This document shows, piece after piece, positions 35,001 through 45,147 of a DNA stretch of 64,000 bases. A program made the translations under genes and the position numbers. How positions within the stretch are numbered: position 1 is the stretch's first letter; every line of letters starts with the position of its first letter. Below the pieces are notes generated by a model. The model had not been told where the DNA came from and did not search any database. It saw only the letters and a program-made list of their open reading frames with translations. This DNA is from Bradysia coprophila. Taxonomy: Eukaryota > Arthropoda > Insecta > Diptera > Sciaridae. Location of the stretch: assembly GCF_014529535.1 (NCBI RefSeq), contig NW_023503616.1, positions 4,526,001 to 4,590,000 on the forward strand. Reading direction: 5' to 3'.

Positions 35001-36358
35001 TACTTTGGGGTAGTAGGAGCAAAGGGGGAAAAGTCAAAAAGTCCTGCATGAAAAATTTTTGTCTAATTTTTCAGTGTGAACGGACCTGCGTCACGGCAAT
35101 TAGGTTAAAATTTCAACGTTGAATTTCAAAGTTCGAAACATTACCCGTTTTTCGACGTCAGCGAACTTTGACGACCAACCAAGTATGTTTTTCAGATCGC
35201 ATTGATTCTAGTTATTATATTCATAAAGTTCTGTTGATACTAGTTAGAAGCCAATAACGTTGACAATTCGGACAATTCATTATGTTGCCGTAATCTATAA
35301 ATTTTATAATATAAAAACTACAACTCAATTATAACGAACTTTTCTATTTCCAGTCGTCGCCATCGTCGTCGTCGTCGTCGCAGAACGGTGAGACGCGGAC
35401 ACGGAAACCCAGAAATAAAGGTAAGTTTCATACTATCATACTTCACCTTACATGAATAAAACAACCCATTTTATACAGAATTTAACTACCTGCCCCATGC
35501 GAAAGTTTACCTTTGGTCTCTGCTAAAATGATCCATTACATATGGACTATTTTCGGTTCATTTTCTAATTTTCCTATTTGGAAATCAACTTTCGCATGGG
35601 ACAGGTTGTCAACCAGGTTACATTGGATGCTGCTAAGGAACTCCATTACTTCGAAAACAACTTTGTGATACTCACAAACGCACTCTGTTGTTTTTGCTAA
35701 ACTTGCTCCGGTAACTGTTTTTTTGACAAGTGTAGAGTTTTTATATCCGAGACTAAGGCAGTTACCGAAGCTTCTTGCTCAAAACACACTTGTGAGTTTG
35801 CTGTTATCACTAAATTATCACCTCATTGAATGAATTACCTTCGCAGCATCCAACGTAACCTATCGTTTGTACCAAGGACTCTGAATACGATAGCATTTCT
35901 TATTGAGATATCCATTTTCTGTTCTAGATACATTATATTTTATAAATAAAAGGATAGCAGTCCATTAAAACTTTGTATATTTTCGTTTAGATGGACCGAA
36001 GCGAGCACGAACGGCGTACTCCGTCGAACAAATTTCACAATTGGAAATGAGCTTCAAACAAAACGCGTACTTAACCAGAATCGTTCGCCTGCAGCTTTCG
36101 GAGCAATTGGGCCTGCCGGAAGCTACAATAAAGGTTTGGTTTCAGAATCGGCGCATGAAAGACAAATTGGAAAAGCGGGCGCAACGTACACAAATTTCTT
36201 CAACTTCACCGACACCAGCAACATCAACGTCATCATCGCCTCAAACATCGATTCCAAACACACCCGTCAACAGCTTTTACGATGAAAGCATGGATAGTTA
36301 CTTGGGGTTCGACCTCGGAAACACCAATGACAATGTGTTTTCGAATTTATGGCAATAA
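29099..36358 (+). CDS. Short divergent even-skipped-class homeodomain protein
   Basis: Three exons in phase: 29099-29152 (ATG, 18 codons, donor GTGAGT), 35354-35420 and 35991-36358 (TAA), giving 162 residues. Exon 1 reads MDLFQEEELSIPNFDLLM. Exon 2 is a Ser run and a basic stretch (TRTRKPRNK). Exon 3 starts at the homeodomain: RARTAYSVEQISQLE at the first helix, YLTRIVRLQLSEQLG in helix 2, and LPEATIKVWFQNRRMKDK in the recognition helix with Gln50 and Asn51. The recognition-helix block is nearly that of even-skipped/Evx proteins, while the rest of the domain is diverged. The tail is Ser/Thr/Pro-rich and ends VFSNLWQ; the even-skipped C-terminal repressor motif is not seen. Expected nuclear DNA-binding regulator. 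Exon 1 rests only on the ATG, the good donor and the phase, so it is less certain. Intron 1 (6.2 kb) is packed with mobile elements. Confidence 0.75.
29239..29436. repeat. Near-perfect 198-bp hairpin (foldback MITE) in the homeobox intron
   Basis: The left arm 29239-29327 and right arm 29347-29436 are almost exact reverse complements (for example GTGACATATTT, GCCAAGACATTCTTCGAAT and CCATGAAGCCATGATGGCTC). A loop of about 19 bp lies between them. The 124-codon open frame across it is a by-product of the palindrome. Confidence 0.75.
29705..32783. mobile_element. Miniature LTR retrotransposon (TRIM-like) with a nested insertion
   Basis: LTR1 spans 29705-29919 (TGTTGAATCTTCAACA ... GATCCAACA). 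LTR2 is split: 30561-30591 and 32593-32783 (... GATCCATCA). Both start TG and end CA. The flanks carry a 5-bp duplication ATATA (29700-29704 and 32784-32788). The internal part (29920-30560) is only about 640 bp and encodes nothing recognisable; it holds degenerate repeats of CGTACCAATCCAGTGTTAAC. No clear tRNA primer site or purine tract was found, so the TRIM label rests on LTR, TG/CA and target-duplication evidence. Orientation is not determined. Confidence 0.65.
30592..32586. mobile_element. 2.0-kb non-autonomous DNA transposon, CAGGG ends, inserted in LTR2
   Basis: Terminal inverted repeats of about 24 bp begin CAGGGCCTATTATTTGTGAA on the left and end in its reverse complement at 32586. 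The host LTR sequence GCTACC is duplicated at both sides (30586-30591 and 32587-32592). The other LTR at about 29724-29736 shows the unfilled site. The duplication is 6 bp, or up to 9 bp if the terminal CTG is counted as host. Inside each end are arrays of a 9-11-bp motif (GCGAAATTT/GTGAAATTTT) at 30600-30845 and 32357-32560. No transposase is visible. The CAGGG ends are hAT-like. Confidence 0.7.
33229..33391. mobile_element. 163-bp MITE with hAT-like 8-bp target duplication
   Basis: Inverted ends of about 32 bp begin CAAGGCTGTATACTTTGGGG and end in the reverse complement. A perfect 8-bp duplication CTTACAAT flanks it at 33221-33228 and 33392-33399. No coding capacity. Confidence 0.8.
34018..34814. 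repeat. Long foldback element in the homeobox intron
   Basis: The left arm (about 34018-34421) is matched in reverse by the right arm (about 34515-34814). Shared blocks include TTAAATAAAAAGGTCGGATA at the ends and ACTGTTTGTAGACTGTCTCA and TAGCAGCTACTGTCTCTACT further in. The right arm has an extra ~60 bp near 34715-34775 and the left arm carries the 34235-34387 insertion. No open frame looks real. Confidence 0.65.
34235..34387. mobile_element. 153-bp CAGGGCC-ended MITE nested in the foldback arm
   Basis: Ends CAGGGCCGTA / TACGGCCCTG, flanked by CTCTACTG (34227-34234) and CCCTACTG (34388-34395), an 8-bp duplication with one difference. The opposite arm of the foldback keeps the uninterrupted sequence (TCTCTACTGTGTGGT in reverse), which confirms the insertion. 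It holds a G-rich/C-rich core (GGGGGGCGGCGCCCC). hAT-like by ends and duplication size. Confidence 0.75.
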
Positions 36359-36389
36359 ACAAAAAATACGCCAAAGACGATAAATGCCG

Positions 36390-36395
36390 AATAAA
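36390..36395 (+). terminator. Poly(A) signal AATAAA of the homeobox gene
   Basis: AATAAA 32 bp after the TAA at 36358, in the expected position. Confidence 0.5.
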
Positions 36396-36518
36396 GTACA
36401 AATTAACATTAATTGATCTATTCATTAAAACTTTTGTAAGAAAATTATTCCTTTTTACTGTAACATTTATTATAAATAAACAAAACAAAATATGATCCTC
36501 TAGTTTCATTCAAGAGTC

Positions 36519-36812
36519 ATGTACAAAATCGCTGCAGATTTTATTTTACTTCACAAATACGAAAAATTGATTGAAGCAAAGAATCGGAAGTTATTGAAAA
36601 ATAAAATGAGAAACTTCGAAATTTCTTTCGAATTGGCTTTGCTATGGGAACGAGAAACCGGTCAAGGCGTTCTGGAGTCATATTTGTCTAGACTTTCAGA
36701 AAAGTCCGTATTATTCGCCGAGATTCACGAACGAGTGACGACCTATCTCCTATGCCAAACATCTTACCAATGTTTTCTTACTCAGGCAACATTTCCTGTT
36801 GTAATTATGTAA
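36519..36812 (+). CDS. Small hypothetical ORF (97 codons)
   Basis: An ATG-initiated frame with a Lys/Glu/Leu-rich, possibly helical middle (KYEKLIEAKNRKLLKN, ELALLWERETGQG). I do not recognise it. It lies between the homeobox poly(A) signal and the next gene, with no clear splice links. It could be chance or a fragment of an older gene. Confidence 0.22.
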   Translation: MYKIAADFILLHKYEKLIEAKNRKLLKNKMRNFEISFELALLWERETGQGVLESYLSRLSEKSVLFAEIHERVTTYLLCQTSYQCFLTQATFPVVIM

Positions 36813-37325
36813 ATTTGTCACTGAAAATCCAAAAATTCTAAAAACATACACTTTCGGTGAGATAAAATTAGATGAGTGTACGAAGTGATGAGAAAAGCGA
36901 TTTTCGAATGGATAACATTGATCATTCCGAGTTTACTTAATCCAGTTCTTAATTTATGTTAATAGTATAGTCGCCCACGGAACCAGATACACGAGTTTCA
37001 GTATATCTTTTCGGGCATAACCATCACTGCCTGTACCCGATAGTTTAATTTATTTTTATAATTTCTATACTGCGCGCTGTATTATTGTATGTATATTGAA
37101 GGTGTATGATTAATTAGTTGGCTGAAATTATCTATTTCTTTTGTTGATACACTAAAACAGATACGATATGACTTGACTATATGTCGTTATAACCTAAAAT
37201 CATCTTACATAAACAAGACAACAGTCAATGAGACTTCATTATAATTTTAAAAAAGAGTTGTCGTTAGCAAGAAGTATTACTTAGAGTCCAAATTCATTAA
37301 GCCAGAGACGTTACACCAGATCAGA

Positions 37326-39103
37326 ATGTCGTCTTCGATGGTATTTCTCGTATCGATGATAGCTGTATTTGTTCCAAGTAAGTGTCTCTGATTGATTGTT
37401 ATTAAAATAGAAGTTATTCTGCCATCAGTACAATATTCTCGAAAAGCCAACATATTGCAGGCAGTCACAGCGGCAGAACATTTATCGAAATGTTCATTTA
37501 CTCAGAAAGATGCCACGTTCAGTCAATTTCATCCATTGTCTGCAATACCGGATTCTCAACCCGATGGTTTTTATGCAAAGGTTAAAGTGTCGGTTACTTC
37601 GGATTACGGAGACATACACATTTTGTTAGCAGAATCAGATGATTTTGAGAACACGAATGGATATGAATTCGGTAATTTTATAGAATCACTTTTAGTCTTA
37701 AAACGAAGTGCATTGTAGATATTTTTAGTCTCGGCACCGTACATCAATAGCGAAATTCGTCGAAGAAATTCAGTATATGGAAAGTATGAAGTGCTATCAG
37801 CAACAAATATTTCTATCGAAGACTACGCACCGGGCATAACCATCCTTGAATTATCGGTAACTAAAGGTCAGTATTTTTCAATCTGCTTATGATGGCGAAC
37901 AAGGTAATACCGCCAGAGTGGCTACTGCTTTTGAAAGAAAGTCTGATTTATAATCAAAATTTACATGCTTTTTAGATGGTGTGATTAAGGTTTCCGTTTT
38001 GAGTCCGAATTCCACCATTGCATCGTATGACCCAAGTTACTTGTTCACGGAATACCAGAAATACCGTACTTTGATTTCGAATTATAGTCTTGAAACAACT
38101 GATACACAGCCCTTCCCCATCAACTATATTTCTTTTTCTGGACACAGTAAACTTCAATTTAATTGCGATTATGGAGTTTTTCGTAAGTTTTGGGAGGAAA
38201 GAAAAACTCCTGTAGACCTCAAGAATTTTTTCTTTTAGGCGACAAAGCACTCTTTGTTCAGACTAGATGCGAAGCAATATATGGTTGGTCGCAGGAAAAG
38301 TTGTTTCATGCTATTGAATCAACAGACGATTTTCATCCCGATGGATATTATGCCAATGTGGATATTTCCATGTTATCTGATTATGGAAACTTGCACGTTT
38401 TATTATCAGAGACGAATGAAAAAACTGGACCGAATCCTTCTTATGAAATTGGTAAGTTGATTTTGAGGCCAATATTTTCCATTATAAAAGAAAATCGCTA
38501 CCAGCTATCTATCAAAATAAGAAGTACGCATGTTCTATGGGGCGGGGTTCGTTTTCTTAAGTTTTGTGCTCTGTTTTAATAAGCAACTACACCTTAGACC
38601 TACCTACCATGCAAAGCTTAGACTAATTTCTCAATTACAAATTTCAATACCCTCTCTAGCAGCCAAACTACTTTTATTAAGGTAGAGAAAGTATTGCTAA
38701 CTTACAATATCATTTTTCGTTTCACATAGTGATCGCAGATCGATTTGGCACCGAGTCTGAATTCCGACGAAAAAATAGTATCAGTCAAGGCTATGATTTT
38801 GTGAATCAATCATCATTTACTTACAACGTTAAACAACACCGTTCCTCAGTGATGATGCGAATCTCAGTGTCAGTCGGTAAGTGACTCTTGGCTGAACGAA
38901 TAAGAACGATTATGACCTCTAACTAATATATAAATCATTCAGATGGTGTAATATCATTTACCGATTTGGACAAAAATACTACATTCACTTTCACTGACAC
39001 CGAAAAGACGATCCCAGTGAAGTACATTACATTCGCCGGGTACCGGAAGTGGCCTGCGACCTACGAGATCGACTGCTTGGAAACTAAAACAATTTGTTCG
39101 TAA
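37326..39103 (+). CDS. Secreted protein with two farnesoic-acid-methyltransferase-like (Methyltransf_FA) repeats
   Basis: Seven exons in phase: 37326-37377, 37411-37671, 37729-37866, 37976-38182, 38239-38451, 38730-38876 and 38943-39103 (TAA). The ATG at 37326 starts a signal peptide (MSSSMVFLVSMIAVFVP). Two homologous halves follow: HPLSAIPDSQPDGFYAKVKV...YGDIHILLAES and FHPDGYYANVDISM...YGNLHVLLSET; EIRRRNSVYGKYEV and EFRRKNSISQGYDF; DGVIKVSVL and DGVISFTDL; PFPINYISFSGHSKLQFNCD and IPVKYITFAGYRKWPATYEI. This pattern resembles the FAMeT/CG10527 family, whose name is historical; a methyltransferase activity should not be assumed. Four Cys pairs are likely disulfides. Introns 2-6 all fall in phase 1, at matching places of each half, which supports origin by internal duplication. 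Confidence 0.72.
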
Positions 39104-40812
39104 ATGTTTCAATTTTAAACTCGAATCAAAATATACACTGAAATGTATGGTAGTGGTAAAACCGTATAAAGACTACAAGACGTTTTTTTTTTGTATAAGG
39201 GGCTGAAAAACTGCTGAAGCACAATCTAATAAATACCACTGAAATCCGCTGTACGCTAAATAAATTTTAAATTTTATGGATCAATTCGACACATCCACCG
39301 TCAAGTTTAGATTTTCTTTTTTTCATAAAACATTCCTTAAATCTACGAGAGCTGGAATATTGTATTAAACATGTTCGGGCTTCTCAGCGTCGTATTTTAT
39401 ATTCAGAGAGTTTTCGGAAAGCGGTTTAAATTACTTGGAAACTGTTTCATCGATATTGTGCCTGAACGATTCTAGAACAGAAAATTTTATCTTAAAATAA
39501 TGCTCAAAGCGAGATATCCCGAACAGCCAAGTTCGGGCCAGGAAAGGTGAGAGACTTTGTCTGATATATTTACAAACTTGACATGTCATTTTGTGCCTCC
39601 ATCATGAAAATAAGGACTCATTTGTAGATACCTTGTTCTAGCATTATAGCCACCACAAACCATGTGTTTTCGAAACACAGTTTTGCGCGCAATATGGCGC
39701 ATCGGACTATCATTCAATATAAAGGGATGAAAATTGGAAGTTTGCATCTAGTTCACTTGGCAGATATATCCACTACAGAATATTCTGAACATGACTTAAG
39801 TAATTTTTTTTATAGTTCAATATAACTACTTCTTACAAATACAAACGAATTTACACAACACGTAAGCCTCTTATATCTATTTCTTCAATAATTAATACTG
39901 TAAAAGCGCAAAGGATCGAATAGAATCTAGGAAGATCTCTATTGACTCATATGCTGTTTTCCTCCAAGGCGTTACCTATTATGCTATCGAACATAGGCTA
40001 TGAGTAACCGTACCTATAATATTATAAAGATATATATACCTACCTATCTAAAGATATCAACATAAATTCACTTCATATTTTGTGTATACGATTACTTATG
40101 TTTACTTCATCTATAAAACCAATATTTGCTCAGCGGACCGTAAAGCTTTTGTTATGGTTATTGATATTCTCAGCACATTAATGAATATTGTATATAGCTT
40201 AGTCGAGGGTTGATCAGCATGTTAATTCATATTATACAAAACTACACTTGCTATTTGTCGTGTGCGATAAACATCGATACAGTTATTTGAACAATATTTA
40301 GTTTCCAGCCAGACGTCGTTTATAAAACACGACAATAATATTTGAATTCAGATCAGTCTCAAGGAAAAACATATGCTACTCAAAGAATGTTCCCAAAATA
40401 AAAAAAAAACTAGGAAAGTTAAGATGGTGTGGTGGATAAGATCATAAATGTCGAAGTTATTAGATTTCGCTCGAGCTGGATTTTCCTATTTCTCCCAGAG
40501 GGGAACACACGAAACAAACAAAAAAAAAATCAAAACATAACATAATAAAGTTCTAGTTTAAGTGACAAAAGTTCTCTCTTCTCCCCACGGGAGAGAAAAT
40601 GCTGCACTTTTCTTTCTATAAATGCCATTCGACTAATCGAACCTCTCCTCGAAAATACATGGCCTTTACAGTTCTTGTAGCGTAAAATACTATTATGCGA
40701 TAACAAAAAGAAATCTTTCAGAATTTCCCCAAACAAAAACTCTAGTAAAATAAAATCATCCAAACGCAAGAGTTTTCCCAATTAAAAAGACGTTCACTGG
40801 CTCTCTTTATAG
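39104..40812. other. Intergenic region left of the large mobile element
   Basis: AT-rich, no supported gene or repeat apart from the poly(A) signal noted. An 83-codon minus-strand frame near 40530-40781 looks like chance. Confidence 0.45.
39259..39264 (+). terminator. Poly(A) signal AATAAA of the secreted two-repeat gene
   Basis: AATAAA about 155 bp after the TAA at 39103. Confidence 0.35.
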
Positions 40813-40979
40813 CCCAATCAATTACTGTGAAGTTAGCCCGTGAGAGAGTTCCGCCCGTGAAAGTGAACGCATCCACATTTCTCTCAAAACTCTCATTTTA
40901 AAATTTAATTTCTCTCTCAATGTTAACAGGAGATATTTGAGAGAGTTATATGTGATTTACAATTCGCAAAGAGAGAATT

Positions 40980-41053
40980 GTGTGGAGCAGCGTAATTATC
41001 ATAGCTTGGAGTGCGGGATGTACCGTGGTCGAATCCCGATCGATTTTTTTTTT
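40980..41053 (+). other. tRNA-like B-box sequence with oligo-T in the left inverted arm
   Basis: Contains GTGGTCGAATCCCG, close to a tRNA B box (GGTTCGAATCC with one T missing), followed within 5 bp by a run of nine or ten T, a possible RNA polymerase III stop. The A box and acceptor stem are poor. The mirror copy is at 50964-51038. Confidence 0.3.
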
Positions 41054-41205
41054 ATCGGTGAAATTGTTAATATTGTAATTTGTTATAAACATTTTATTAT
41101 TATTATGGTTAGCAGTGTCAATACGTAATGTGTATAGGAAATAAAACACAATAAGAAACTTCATCCCGTGAAAATTTTCTTTTTAATTTTTGCTTCTTGT
41201 TCTTC

Positions 41206-43800
41206 AGAAGGGATCAGAAGGCAGCCTCGTACCCATGTCATATTATACTCGTTTGAAAGCTTGTATAATAAGACTAAGAAATCCAAAAGATTTTGTTGGT
41301 ACGAGGCTGCCTTCCCAAGATACAGCTTCCAGAATTTTCTGTATGGAATGAATCTTTGTTCAGGAGCCACCAGAAGGCAGCCTCGTACCCATGTCTTATT
41401 ATACTCGTTTGAAAGCTTGTATAATAAGACTAAGAAATCCAAAAGATTTTGTTGGTACGAGGCTGCCTTCCCAAGATACAGCTTCCAGAATTTTCTGTAT
41501 GGAATGAATCTTTGTTCGGGAGCTACCAGAAGGCAGCCTCGTACCCATGTCATATTATACTCGTTTGAAAGCTTGTATAATAAGACTAAGAAATCCAAAA
41601 GATTTTGTTGGTACGAGGCTGCCTTCCCAAGATACAGCTTCCGGAATTTTTTGTATGGAATGAATCTTTGTTCAGGAGCCACCAGAAGGCAGCCTCGTAC
41701 CCATGTCATATTATACTCGTTTGAAAGCTTGTATAATAAGACTAAGAAATCCAAAAGATTTTGTTGGTACGAGACTGCCTTCCCAAGATATAGCTTCCAG
41801 AATTTTCTGTATGTAATGAATCTTTGTTCAGGAGCCACCAGAAGGCAGCCTCGTACCCATGTCTTATTATACTCGTTTGAAAGCTTGTATAATAAGACTA
41901 AGAAATCCAAAAGATTTTGTTGGTACGAGGCTGCCTTCCCAAGATACAGCTTCCGGAATTTTTTGTATGGAATGAATCTTTGTTCAGGAGCCACCAGAAG
42001 GCAGCCTCGTACCCATGTCTTATTATACTCGTTTGAAAGCTTGTATAATAAGACTAAGAAATCCAAAAGATTTTGTTGGTACGAGGCTGCCTTCCCAAGA
42101 TACAGCTTCCAGAATTTTCTGTATGGAATGAATCTTTGTTCGGGAGCTACCAGAAGGCAGCCTCGTACCCATGTCATATTATACTCGTTTGAAAGCTTGT
42201 ATAATAAGACTAAGAAATCCAAAAGATTTTGTTGGTACGAGGCTGCCTTCCCAAGATACAGCTTCCGGAATTTTCTGTATGGAATGAATCTTTGTTCAGG
42301 AGCCACCAGAAGGCAGCCTCGTACCCATGTCATATTATACTCGTTTGAAAGCGTGTATAATAAGACTAAGAAATCCAAAAGATTTTGTTGGTACGAGGCT
42401 GCCTTCCCAAGATACAGCTTCCGGAATTTTTTGTATGGAATGAATCTTTGTTCAGGAGCCACCAGAAGGCAGCCTCGTACCCATGTCTTATTATACTCGT
42501 TTGAAAGCTTGTATAATAAGACTAAGAAATCCAAAAGATTTTGTTGGTACGAGGCTGCCTTCCCAAGATACAGCTTCCAGAATTTTCTGTATGGAATGAA
42601 TCTTTGTTCGGGAGCTACCAGAAGGCAGCCTCGTACCCATGTCATATTATACTCGTTTGAAAGCTTGTATAATAAGACTAAGAAATCCAAAAGATTTTGT
42701 TGGTACGAGGCTGCCTTCCCAAGATACAGCTTCCAGAATTTTCTGTATGTAATGAATCTTTGTTCAGGAGCCACCAGAAGGCAGCCTCGTACCCATGTCA
42801 TATTATACTCGTTTGAAAGCTTGTATAATAAGACTAAGAAATCCAGAAGATTTTGTTGGTACGAGGCTGCCTTCCCAAGATACAGCTTCCGGAATTTTTT
42901 GTATGGAATGAATCTTTGTTCAGGAGCCACCAGAAGGCAGCCTCGTACCCATGTCTTATTATACTCGTTTGAAAGCTTGTATAATAAGACTAAGAAATTC
43001 AAAAGATTTTGTTGGTACGAGGCTGCCTTCCCAAGATACAGCTTCCAGAATTTTCTGTATGGAATGAATCTTTGTTCGGGAGCTACCAGAAGGCAGCCTC
43101 GTACCCATGTCTTATTATACTCGTTTGAAAGCTTGTATAATAAGACTAAGAAATCCAAAAGATTTTGTTGGTACGAGGCTGCCTTCCCAAGATACAGCTT
43201 CCGGAATTTTTTGTATGGAATGAATCTTTGTTCAGGAGCCACCAGAAGGCAGCCTCGTACCCATGTCTTATTATACTCGTTTGAAAGCTTGTATAATAAG
43301 ACTAAGAAATCCAAAAGATTTTGTTGGTACGAGGCTGCCTTCCCAAGATACAGCTTCCAGAATTTTCTGTATGGAATGAATCTTTGTTCGGGAGCTACCA
43401 GAAGGCAGCCTCGTACCCATGTCTTATTATACTCGTTTGAAAGCTTGTATAATAAGACTAAGAAATCCAAAAGATTTTGTTGGTACGAGGCTGCCTTCCC
43501 AAGATACAGCTTCCGGAATTTTCTGTATGGAATGAATCTTTGTTCAGGAGCCACCAGAAGGCAGCCTCGTACCCATGTCATATTATACTCGTTTGAAAGC
43601 GTGTATAATAAGACTAAGAAATCCAAAAGATTTTGTTGGTACGAGGCTGCCTTCCCAAGATACAGCTTCTGGAATTTTCTGTATGGAATGAATCTTTGTT
43701 CGGGAGCTACCAGAAGACAGCCTCGTACCCATGTCTTATTATACTCGTTTGAAAGCTTGTGTCATAAGACAACTAGATCCGAAAGATCTAATGGGTAAGA
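41206..43800. repeat. 156-bp tandem array, left arm (about 16.5 copies)
   Basis: Unit period 156 bp: for example GGCAGCCTCGTACCCATGTC begins at 41220 and again 156 bp later, and so on. Variants differ at fixed places (CAGAATTTTCTG or CGGAATTTTTTG; CAGGAGCC or CGGGAGCT; TATGGAATG or TATGTAATG) and recur in a mixed order. Since 156 is a multiple of three and the unit has no stop in two frames, long frames are open on both strands (over 800 codons each). The plus-strand frame starts only at a GTG, and I regard neither as a proven protein. Each unit holds two internal inverted repeats: GGCAGCCTCGTACC / GGTACGAGGCTGCC and GTCTTATTATA / TATAATAAGAC. The innermost unit (43760-43870) is diverged. Confidence 0.92.
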
Positions 43801-43869
43801 GACTGCTTTCACGAGTTATAGCTTCCAGAAATTTATCACATCGAACAATTCTTTGTTCATCAGTGACCA

Positions 43870-45147
43870 GACTTTAGTTAATGGCTTTCTCGTCCGTACA
43901 CAACAAATTCAACTAAACCAAAATAAACGAGCCATCAGAACAGTCGGGGCGTTTGCTGCGACTGAGCCCCGTACAAACCCGTATATCTATTGCGTACGTG
44001 ACCCTAGTGCGTCTGTCACCCTACTTTGACCGTAAGCCTATGCGCCGGTTAAAGTAGTTAAACTAAAATTATTATGTAATGTGTACATCTTAGAAATTGC
44101 GCATAGCGCAATTACGAAGCCCCGTACGACGTTCCTTTCAAATAAAACAAAAATTTCAAATAGCCCTAAAATTTTAATTTATTGAGCATAAATACACATA
44201 GGCCCTAGTAGCGGCCTTGGTCCGAGGACCCAATTTTTTTTTTTTTTCAACAACATTCTATTCGGCCTTTGATTACCTTCCAAATGACACAAAAATTACG
44301 AAAAACGAATGAAATGTACTCGAGTTCAATGTAAAATACACATAGGGCCCTAGTAGTGGCCTTAGTCCAAGGACCCAAATTTAATTTTTGTTCAACAACA
44401 TTCTATTCGGCCTTTGATTACCTTCCAAATGAAACAAAAATTATGAAAAACGGATGAAATTTGCTCGAGTTATATGTAAAATACACAGATGGCCCAAATT
44501 TTTATTGCGGATTCGTCATCTATGAAGATAGGCATACACTTTGCCCTTACCGTCTGCTTCGAATTCCATCAATTACACACGGCATCGTAATCCTATAAGC
44601 CCCTTCGTACTTCGTACGGGGCTAACAAAGTCAACAAATGAGACCCACACATTAGTTGCGAAAATATAATTCTCAATATAGATATGCTCGAAGAATGTGT
44701 GGTGAAATGGTTAGCACTGTTGCTTTCCACCCAGAGTTTCCGTGTTCGATTCTCAGTCTGGCCATGTTTTTTTTAATTAAATATTTTCAACTTCAGGGGA
44801 ATACTTATTCGCTGAGACACTGGAATTTATCCCTCTAGACGGATAAATACCGTCAATTTTATCATCTCAAAAAATTGTTGTTAAAGTGAGACTTATCATC
44901 GCGTATACAATAAAAATATTTACAATAAAAACACTTTGCTCATTTTTCAAATCAAGACGCTCAAATATCTAAAAAAAATCGGCTGGGACAGTTACCGCCG
45001 CCACCTATGTGACGTTTAATTTATGGTTAATTTAAATTTACTCTTTGCGGCGTCAACACGTTTTGATTCTAAAATTTAACGTTAAAGCTCCAAAAAGAAA
45101 ATTGACAAAGAAAATTCAAGCGTTTTATTTAATTTCGATCAAGCAAA
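43870..45147. repeat. Non-coding left centre of the large element with a ~145-bp duplication
   Basis: A 144-146-bp block starting ACACATAGG is present at 44193 and 44337, with the start of a third copy at 44483; each has CAACAACATTCTATTCGGCC and TTTGATTACCTTCCAAATGA. I recall similar ACATAGGCCCTAG repeats as dispersed DNA in other insect genomes. GCCCCGTACGA-type strings occur at 44118 and, reversed, near 44610, possibly ends of a further nested repeat. A tRNA-like stretch (A box TGGTGAAATGG, B box GTTCGATTC, then T8) lies at 44694-44775; its stems pair poorly. Confidence 0.5.

Noticed and set aside
41161..43798. Very long open frames (876 codons plus strand, 821 codons minus strand) across the tandem array, as a giant repeat-protein gene
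   Set aside because: The plus frame starts at GTG and the minus frame at TTG; both strands are open only because the 156-bp unit is a multiple of three without stops. No promoter, splice or poly(A) context.
41206..43800. CRISPR array
   Set aside because: The repeats are directly adjacent without unique spacers, the unit is 156 bp, and the genome is eukaryotic.
44694..44775. Functional tRNA gene
   Set aside because: A and B boxes are present, but the acceptor, anticodon and T stems do not pair.
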